Shown one piece after another: positions 1 to 4,408 of a DNA stretch of 6,681 nt (positions are counted from its first letter, which is position 1; each line of letters begins with the position of its first letter). A program made the position numbers and the translations under genes. The stretch is from Deltaproteobacteria bacterium (GTDB lineage Bacteria; Desulfobacterota; Desulfarculia; Adiutricales; Adiutricaceae). The notes beneath the pieces were generated by a model, which saw only the letters and a program-made list of their open reading frames with translations, ran no database searches and had not been told where the DNA came from. The stretch is from positions 1 through 6,681 of the forward strand of contig JAITQT010000362.1 in NCBI GenBank assembly GCA_031288745.1, written 5' to 3'.

Positions 1-106
1 GGCTACAAAGGTATTTCTGCTTGACGGCACTCCCGTTTCTTTCACCTTCAACTAGAGAAGCGTAGATTGTTCCTCTTGGGTTGTTAACATATCGGATATA
101 AGCCAT
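1..106 (-). CDS. Transposase, N-terminal fragment (IS1634/IS4-like), cut by window edge
   Basis: Reading the minus strand from an ATG at 106-104 gives 35 open codons that run off the left edge. The peptide starts MAYIRYVNNPRGTIYAS and continues with LVEGERNGSAVKQKYLCS. A short beta-strand start followed by a basic KQKYL segment is typical of the N-terminus of IS1634-group (IS4-like DDE) transposases. The DDE catalytic residues would lie outside the window, so activity cannot be judged. A strong GGAGG (complement of 112-116) sits 5 nt before the ATG, and a good promoter lies upstream, which supports a real start rather than random coding. The gene diverges from the plus-strand operon. It could be a complete element or a remnant. 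The family call rests on remembered sequence character, not a search. Confidence 0.6.
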   Translation of the reverse strand, partial: MAYIRYVNNPRGTIYASLVEGERNGSAVKQKYLCS

Positions 107-111
107 GATTG

Positions 112-116
112 CCTCC
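112..116 (-). promoter_or_regulatory. Ribosome binding site of the transposase gene
   Basis: GGAGG on the minus strand lies 5 nt before the ATG at 106-104. It fixes the start of the truncated transposase. Confidence 0.65.
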
Positions 117-120
117 ACAT

Positions 121-152
121 GAGTGTTGTGTTAAAAAATTTACACAACACTC
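121..152. repeat. 11-bp perfect inverted repeat over the transposase promoter/leader
   Basis: GAGTGTTGTGT (121-131) and ACACAACACTC (142-152) are exact reverse complements separated by 10 A/T-rich bases. The right arm covers most of the -10 box, and the whole palindrome lies between the promoter and the ribosome binding site. It could be an operator for repressor or transposase binding, or a hairpin in the transposase mRNA that limits translation. Confidence 0.7.
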
Positions 153-274
153 TACAGTAGGCAAACCTTAAAGTCAACATAATAAAAAAAATCGTTATGA
201 CTTATTATCTAGCCCTTCCCGAGATTTCAAAATTTTTTTCATCATGGTTGTGCGAATTGTTGTGTTAAAAATTT
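124..274. repeat. Direct repeat TGTTGTGTTAAAAA, two copies
   Basis: The 14-mer TGTTGTGTTAAAAA occurs at 124-137 and again at 258-271, 134 bp apart. Both copies run into TTT, with one A fewer in the second copy. One copy lies in the promoter palindrome and the other at the presumed element end. This is the pattern expected if one protein, such as the transposase, recognises both sites. Confidence 0.55.
149..177 (-). promoter_or_regulatory. Candidate sigma70 promoter of the transposase gene
   Basis: On the minus strand, TTGACT (complement of 172-177, 5/6 match to the -35 consensus) is followed after exactly 17 nt by TAGAGT (complement of 149-154, 4/6 match to the -10 box). Transcription would start near 142-144 and give a leader of about 36-38 nt before the ATG at 106. 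The -10 box overlaps the right arm of the palindrome at 121-152. Confidence 0.5.
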
Positions 275-279
275 CGGGA
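217..279. repeat. Imperfect inverted repeat near presumed IS end
   Basis: TCCCGAGATTT (217-227) and AAATTTCGGGA (269-279) match in 10 of 11 positions when one is reverse complemented. Between them are 41 A/T-rich bases. The outer arm coincides with the presumed boundary of the insertion sequence. This may be a subterminal repeat of the element or a chance A/T-rich match with a GC core. Confidence 0.4.
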
Positions 280-503
280 GCTATAGTTAAAGTTTAAATA
301 GATGGTTGGAGTACAGAGCTTAGTAGAAACCTAAAAAGAACTAATGTTAAGATCTTATAAGGTATGCGAAAACTTAATTACAACTCGAAAGTTGCTACCA
401 GCAGCAACGTGGGGAAAAAATACTTGATGAACGGTTACAGTAAAAACAATAGTTTATGCAAAAAAATTTGTTACTCTACGCCTAGGTTTTGTTTGGGGAG
501 GTC

Positions 504-532
504 TTGTTAAAAGCTCGATTATGAAGTAAAAT
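504..532 (+). promoter_or_regulatory. Candidate sigma70 promoter of the four-gene operon
   Basis: TTGTTA (504-509, 4/6 to consensus) and TAAAAT (527-532, 5/6) are separated by exactly 17 nt. This is the best-spaced pair I see on the plus strand upstream of 763. The start would be near 539 and give a leader of about 220 nt, long enough to hold the stem structures described below. Confidence 0.45.
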
Positions 533-655
533 TTAAAGCGCCTCTGAACAGGCTAGTTTGATTTTAAGTAGGTAGCGCTTATCTACTTGTTTGGTCTATA
601 TTTAGGCTGCGACCTTTTTCTGGCCTATTGGCTGACAAACCTATCTACGCGTCTT

Positions 656-672
656 AGGCTCTAGCCTTTTTT
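656..672 (+). terminator. Weak attenuator-like stem with U tract in the leader
   Basis: AGGC (656-659) can pair with GCCT (664-667) around a four-base loop, and six Ts at 667-672 follow directly. A four-base-pair stem is short for an intrinsic terminator. If real, it would sit inside the leader and act as an attenuator rather than ending an upstream gene. Confidence 0.2.
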
Positions 673-716
673 AAGCTTTTTTAGCTCTTTAACCTAAAGT
701 CCAGCTATGACCCTAT

Positions 717-759
717 AAACCTCCAGCCTTTAAGGCCTTGGGGAGTTTGGGAGAGGTTT
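717..759 (+). promoter_or_regulatory. Possible hairpin masking the first ribosome binding site
   Basis: AAACCTC (717-723) is exactly complementary to GAGGTTT (753-759), which contains the Shine-Dalgarno bases used by the gene at 763. CTCC at 721-724 can instead pair with GGAG at 742-745, which would leave the ribosome binding site free. The two pairings exclude each other. This is visible complementarity only; folding energy was not calculated. Confidence 0.3.
751..756 (+). promoter_or_regulatory. Ribosome binding site deciding a TTG start
   Basis: GAGAGG lies 6 nt before TTG at 763-765. There is no ATG or GTG in the same frame nearby, so this site is the main reason to accept the TTG start of the lipoprotein gene. 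Confidence 0.6.
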
Positions 760-762
760 ATT

Positions 763-1398
763 TTGTTAACACAAAAATCTAGCTTAACTTTTCTCACTAA
801 AACGGCCCTAGTGTTGTCTATTTTGATTCTTTCCTGTTTAGGCTCTTCTTGCCAGAGCGGCTCTTACCAAAGCGAACGAAGGGCCTCAATTGAGCGTAAA
901 GAAGCTTGGGAGAGCTGGATTACTAGCCAAGCCATAGGCGATCAAATCTATTATTTAAACAACAAAGGCGACGTCAGCCTAGTCTCCATTAGGGCCGTGG
1001 CCTTAAACGCCAAGGTCTTAGCCGCCCTAAACGGACAGTTTCCCGACGAGCCTAGGCTCTATCAAAAAATTTACCAATGGACTAAACAAGGTCGCTCGGT
1101 GGTCATAGCCGGGATATACTCCAAAAACTTAAAGCCTGAAGATCTGATAAAAAACAATCGCTTTCGCCTCTCTTTAATTACCTCCGGCGGACGTAGCGTG
1201 GCGGTCTCTAAAGAGATAGTTAACCCGGTCTTTGCGGCCGACTATTTCCCTATCTTTAGTAATTGGGATAAAATCGTGGCCCTTAGCTTTAAGGCCGACC
1301 TTAACTATGAGCCGACTTTACTCATTCAGTGGCCTAGCGGTCAACGCCAACTGTCTCTGACAGCTCCGGCCGCCTTGGCTGGCATCGTTGGGAACTAA
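763..1398 (+). CDS. Predicted lipoprotein of unknown function
   Basis: This 211-residue protein starts with TTG. A basic n-region and a hydrophobic core (about residues 14-24) lead to two closely spaced cysteines, C25 (context ILSC) and C30 (context GSSC). Either could be the lipidated residue; ILSC looks closer to a lipobox. I therefore predict an exported lipoprotein. The mature part has an AWESW motif at 48-52, a GRSVVI motif at 110-115 and a beta-rich C-terminal half. I recognise no catalytic motif and no named family. The same two motifs, AWxxW and GRSVVI, recur in the same order in the membrane protein encoded at 3516-4406, so the two may be distantly related. It is the first gene of the operon and ends 2 nt before the YkuD gene, which suggests a structural or regulatory partner of the peptidoglycan enzymes. 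Confidence 0.8.
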   Translation: MLTQKSSLTFLTKTALVLSILILSCLGSSCQSGSYQSERRASIERKEAWESWITSQAIGDQIYYLNNKGDVSLVSIRAVALNAKVLAALNGQFPDEPRLYQKIYQWTKQGRSVVIAGIYSKNLKPEDLIKNNRFRLSLITSGGRSVAVSKEIVNPVFAADYFPIFSNWDKIVALSFKADLNYEPTLLIQWPSGQRQLSLTAPAALAGIVGN

Positions 1399-1415
1399 AC
1401 TTGGCCTATTGCCAA
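1390..1415 (+). promoter_or_regulatory. Ribosome binding site and start-codon hairpin of the YkuD gene
   Basis: GGGA at 1390-1393, inside the last codons of the lipoprotein gene, is 7 nt before TTG at 1401. The start codon itself lies in an inverted repeat: TTGGC (1401-1405) pairs with GCCAA (1411-1415) around a five-base loop. A weak start codon in a stem, 2 nt after the previous stop, fits translation that depends on ribosomes finishing the upstream gene. Confidence 0.45.
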
Positions 1416-3503
1416 AAAGCGCGGTCAGTCTGGCCCGCCTCTAAGTCCTTGAGGCGGCGGCCGTCGGGCTTTGTTTTGGCCTTTGTTTTGGCCTTAATGG
1501 CCTTTGTTCTCTTTTCCGCCTACGCTTGGGCCCAATTACCGCCCGAGCCGGACCCTTTACTACCTGACGCGATCCTTTATCCAGGCTCTAAACCCGGCTT
1601 GATCATGGTGGTCTTTAAATCCACTCAAACCATGCTAGTCTACGCGCACGACGGCCAAGGCCGAGTGTGGCTGTTAAAAGAGCTGCCTTGCTCAACTGGG
1701 GTCAACCACGGCGATAAGTTACTTAGGGGTGATAAAAAAACCCCCGAAGGTTACTATATCTTCCGCCAAAAACTACTGCCAGAGGAACTACCTGATATTT
1801 ACGGCATCTTAGCCTTCCCCATGGACTACCCCAATTTTTGGGATCAGAAAAACGGCCGGGGTGGGGATGGGATTTGGACCCACGGAATTAATAAGCCTCT
1901 AATAAACTTTGACTCTAACGGCTGCATCGAACTTTTAAATCACGATTTAGCGGCCATGGAGGTTGACATCCGCCTCTACGACACCCCCATATTAATCTAT
2001 GACGCTCCCAAAATGACCTCGGTGGCCACGCTAAGAGAACAAGCCAAGCAAGCGGCCAGTTTCGTAGACTCCTGGCGAGTGGCCTGGGAAAATAAAGATC
2101 ACGCTGCCTACGCCCAAAAATACGATAAAAATTTCGTCAATTCCGACGCTTTAAGCTACAAACGCTGGATGGAACGCAAAAAAAGAGTGGCTTCGAACTA
2201 TAAGACTATCCGCGTTACCTTTACCGACGTTAAAATTTTTAAGCATCGCGACACTATCTTAGTTAGCTGTACTCAAACCTACCAGGGCGATAAGCGTTTC
2301 ACCTCGGTGGGCTACAAACGCTTGTTTTTAAAGCCTAACGCTGAAGGTGACTTGGTCATCGTGGGAGAAGAATACGGCCCGTTACCAAAAGTGCCACCGG
2401 AAAAATGGCTCAGTGCCGAAGAACGCCAAAGGGCGCTAACTACCCCTCCCATAGCAGTGGCCCAAATGCTGGCCCCCACCGCCTCGGCCTCAGCTGGCGT
2501 TATACTTCCTTTCGAGGTGCCCTCAACTAAGGAAAAGACTTCTCTGTTATACGCTAAGCAAGAAGATCAGGCCCAAGCCGCAGCCGACGAAGCCGCCCGG
2601 AGCGCCTTAGAAACGCGATCTCTTTCCCAATCAAAAGAGCTAATTTTAGAAGCCCAAAACGGGGCTGCGGCTAACGCTAGTTTAGATGATTCTCTAAGTC
2701 CAAACGGTCAAGACGCTCCTTTAAGCGAGCCTCAAAACCCTCTTAAAACCGAGTCCGACATAGACACCAATGCCGAGAGTCTCTCTCAGAACGAACAAGT
2801 CGCCACCGTTCAAGAAAATTTAGAACCTTCCGCTCAAAGCTCAGCCTCAGATCAATCTCCACAAACTACTCAAGATACGCCGCAACAATCGCCCCACGAG
2901 ACGCCTAAAGTACCCGAGGTCGAAAGCCAATCAACTGAGGAACGTACCCCGGAGGACCAAGCTGTAAGCGTACCGGCTGAACCCTCTATCAACCCCCAAG
3001 AAAGTCAAATTAAAGATAGTAAACCTCAAGAAACCCCTAGCCAAACGAATAGCCAAAATAACGACCAAAGCGCCCAACCTTCTACTAACGAGGGCTCTGA
3101 GGTTATGGTCTACACTGAAAATAACCAAGGGGCCTTCGATCTCGGGCCCCAGGCCACGGCCCAGGCCGCCGAGGAACTTTTAAGCGGCTGGCTTAGGGCT
3201 TGGGAACTTAAAAACGAAGAAGATTATTTTGCCTATTACCACCCTGATTTCTATTTTTTAGACCAAAAACTTCACCTAAAATCCTTTCGAAGCTACCGTA
3301 GCCGAATGATGAAACAAAGCGGCCCCATAGAGGTTTCGGCTAGTCAAATCGAGGTTCAATTAGCCGGGGAAAAGGCTACCCTTCGCTTTATTCAAACCTA
3401 CTCCAGCCAAAAGACCACCGACCGGGGTCTAAAAACTTTGGGCTTGGTCGCTAAAGACGGAAAGTGGAAGATCATCTCGGAAACTTTCAAACCCCTGCCG
3501 TAA
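1401..3503 (+). CDS. Exported YkuD/Csd6-like L,D-carboxypeptidase or transpeptidase with two NTF2-like domains
   Basis: The 700-residue protein has a signal peptide (basic LRRR at 17-20, hydrophobic 23-41, likely cut after AWA at 42-44). A YkuD domain spans about 66-200, with GDKKTPEG at 110-117, HG at 161-162 and the nucleophile in SNGCIE, Cys175; H161 and C175 are the expected catalytic pair. Residues 211-329 form an NTF2-like domain (SWRVAWENKD near its start). A Gln/Ser/Pro/Glu/Thr-rich, probably disordered linker follows at 330-585. A second NTF2-like domain occupies 586-700 (GWLRAWELKN). YkuD plus NTF2 is the layout of Helicobacter Csd6 and Campylobacter Pgp2, periplasmic enzymes that trim tetrapeptide stems to tripeptides; those are about 330 residues long. 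The linker and second NTF2 domain are therefore extra. The motif differs from the usual SHGC[IV]R, so carboxypeptidase versus transpeptidase activity is open. Carboxypeptidase is favoured by the M99 gene downstream. Confidence 0.85.
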   Translation: MAYCQKARSVWPASKSLRRRPSGFVLAFVLALMAFVLFSAYAWAQLPPEPDPLLPDAILYPGSKPGLIMVVFKSTQTMLVYAHDGQGRVWLLKELPCSTGVNHGDKLLRGDKKTPEGYYIFRQKLLPEELPDIYGILAFPMDYPNFWDQKNGRGGDGIWTHGINKPLINFDSNGCIELLNHDLAAMEVDIRLYDTPILIYDAPKMTSVATLREQAKQAASFVDSWRVAWENKDHAAYAQKYDKNFVNSDALSYKRWMERKKRVASNYKTIRVTFTDVKIFKHRDTILVSCTQTYQGDKRFTSVGYKRLFLKPNAEGDLVIVGEEYGPLPKVPPEKWLSAEERQRALTTPPIAVAQMLAPTASASAGVILPFEVPSTKEKTSLLYAKQEDQAQAAADEAARSALETRSLSQSKELILEAQNGAAANASLDDSLSPNGQDAPLSEPQNPLKTESDIDTNAESLSQNEQVATVQENLEPSAQSSASDQSPQTTQDTPQQSPHETPKVPEVESQSTEERTPEDQAVSVPAEPSINPQESQIKDSKPQETPSQTNSQNNDQSAQPSTNEGSEVMVYTENNQGAFDLGPQATAQAAEELLSGWLRAWELKNEEDYFAYYHPDFYFLDQKLHLKSFRSYRSRMMKQSGPIEVSASQIEVQLAGEKATLRFIQTYSSQKTTDRGLKTLGLVAKDGKWKIISETFKPLP

Positions 3504-3506
3504 AAC

Positions 3507-3511
3507 GGAGG
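3507..3511 (+). promoter_or_regulatory. Ribosome binding site deciding a GTG start
   Basis: GGAGG lies 4 nt before GTG at 3516-3518 and just after the stop codon of the YkuD gene (3501-3503). It is the strongest plus-strand Shine-Dalgarno sequence in the operon and supports the GTG start over later in-frame candidates. Confidence 0.65.
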
Positions 3512-3515
3512 TCAA

Positions 3516-4406
3516 GTGCCGGAACTGCCTAAAAACGCTCTTAAGGCTCTTTCTAAACGAGAAAACGGTCCTAAACGCATTTTCGTAATGATTATGGACC
3601 ACGACGGACGCACCAGACGCCTTAGCCTGTCTCTAGGTTTTTTTTGGCTCACCGGGATCTTGGCCGCGCTGGTCTTATCGGCCCTGGGCTTGTTTATCCA
3701 TTTTTTTGTCACTCAGAATTTGGAAAATAAAAATCTAATCGCCATCAATCACTACCTAGAGTTAGCTAAAGAGCGCAAAGATTACCAAAAAGCTGTGGAG
3801 GTTAGCGAGGTCGAGGCGCAAACTATCCTAGAAAATCTTGATATGGCCGTTAAAATGGCCGAATCTAACGCAAACGAAACTATTTTAACTGGTGTACCCG
3901 ATAATAGCCCAGACGATTCTGCCGAGAGCAAATCTAGTCCCTCTGATAGCCCCCAAACGCCAGTTAGTAGCGACGCTAATTTTATTAACGAGTTTCCTAG
4001 CGAAAAAGCAGCCTGGGACGCTTGGCACGCCCGTTTAACGCCTATTACGGGCAAAGAACAAGTCGACGCCGACCAGTTTAAGCTCTCTGTCGACGGGCAG
4101 CTCTCTTATGTTTTGCGCCAAAAATCAGACCCAGGCCAAAGGGTTAAAGGCCGCTCGGTTGTAATTTTAGCCGCTTCCGACCCTAAAGGCCGGATAAGCC
4201 TACACTCTATGCCCGAGATAGATCTAAGCTATCCCCAATCAGGCTGGGAACTAGGGGCTAAATTTAATATAGTGGCCTCTAAGATCATGAGCGGCCCCTT
4301 GGTGTTACCAGACGATCTTAAAATAGTAAGCGCTGAGGTCTTGACCTGGGATGAAGATAGTAAAGAGCTAAATTACAGAAAAAAAATTAAAATCGAGGGC
4401 AGGTAA
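3516..4406 (+). CDS. Single-pass inner-membrane protein with coiled coil, M23-peptidase-like anchor, no peptidase domain
   Basis: The protein has 296 residues. A basic cytoplasmic N-terminus (KRIFVMIMDHDGRTRRLSL, residues 20-38) precedes one membrane segment at about 40-65. A charged, probably coiled-coil stretch follows (68-115), then a Ser/Pro/Asp-rich linker (about 125-155), then a C-terminal domain from 160 with AWDAW (166-170) and GRSVVI (212-217). The N-terminal pattern of a basic strand with 'V.I.DHDG..RRL' before a membrane helix and coiled coil resembles the anchors of M23 endopeptidases such as the Csd1/Csd2 type. The HxxxD and HxH zinc motifs of M23 are absent, so I predict no such activity. 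It lies between two peptidoglycan-trimming enzymes, ends in a 1-nt overlap with the next gene, and is best read as a non-enzymatic scaffold or regulator of the complex. I know no named family for the C-terminal domain. Confidence 0.75.
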   Translation: MPELPKNALKALSKRENGPKRIFVMIMDHDGRTRRLSLSLGFFWLTGILAALVLSALGLFIHFFVTQNLENKNLIAINHYLELAKERKDYQKAVEVSEVEAQTILENLDMAVKMAESNANETILTGVPDNSPDDSAESKSSPSDSPQTPVSSDANFINEFPSEKAAWDAWHARLTPITGKEQVDADQFKLSVDGQLSYVLRQKSDPGQRVKGRSVVILAASDPKGRISLHSMPEIDLSYPQSGWELGAKFNIVASKIMSGPLVLPDDLKIVSAEVLTWDEDSKELNYRKKIKIEGR

Positions 4407-4408
4407 TG
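4395..4408 (+). promoter_or_regulatory. TAATG stop/start overlap with internal ribosome binding site
   Basis: The stop TAA at 4404-4406 shares its last A with the ATG at 4406-4408. GAGGG at 4395-4399 lies 6 nt before the ATG. This arrangement usually means the downstream gene is translated by reinitiating or coupled ribosomes and gives fixed relative amounts of the two proteins. Confidence 0.65.

Larger units (their letters stand above)
1..280 (-). mobile_element. Partial insertion sequence, left part outside the window
   Basis: The transposase start, its promoter and two copies of a TGTTGTGTTAAAAA motif fall within the first 280 bases. The second copy (258-271) runs into ATTTCGGGAG, ending about 280, where the repeat structure stops. 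I take this as the approximate element end. No opposite terminal repeat or target-site duplication can be seen because the other end lies outside the window, so the boundary is provisional. Confidence 0.45.
281..762. other. Non-coding leader region upstream of the operon
   Basis: This stretch of about 480 bases lies between the presumed end of the mobile element and the first operon gene. I find no reading frame with a credible ribosome binding site. The longest visible small frame (344-427, 27 codons) has only a weak AAAGAA in front of it. The region is A/T-rich and contains a candidate promoter (504-532), two alternative hairpins (381-408), a weak stem with six Ts (656-672) and a palindrome around the first ribosome binding site. 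I recognise no tRNA, known riboswitch or small RNA. Confidence 0.6.

Noticed and set aside
344..427. 27-codon plus-strand frame in the leader
   Set aside because: It has only a weak AAAGAA upstream, lies before the candidate promoter and matches nothing I recognise.
2931..3128. 65-codon minus-strand frame inside the YkuD gene
   Set aside because: It is antisense to the linker of a well-supported gene, with no ribosome binding site or recognisable protein.
3512..4054. Two minus-strand frames (3512-3712 and 3782-4054) opposite the membrane-protein gene
   Set aside because: They are antisense shadows of a gene with a strong ribosome binding site, a signal-anchor and domain structure.
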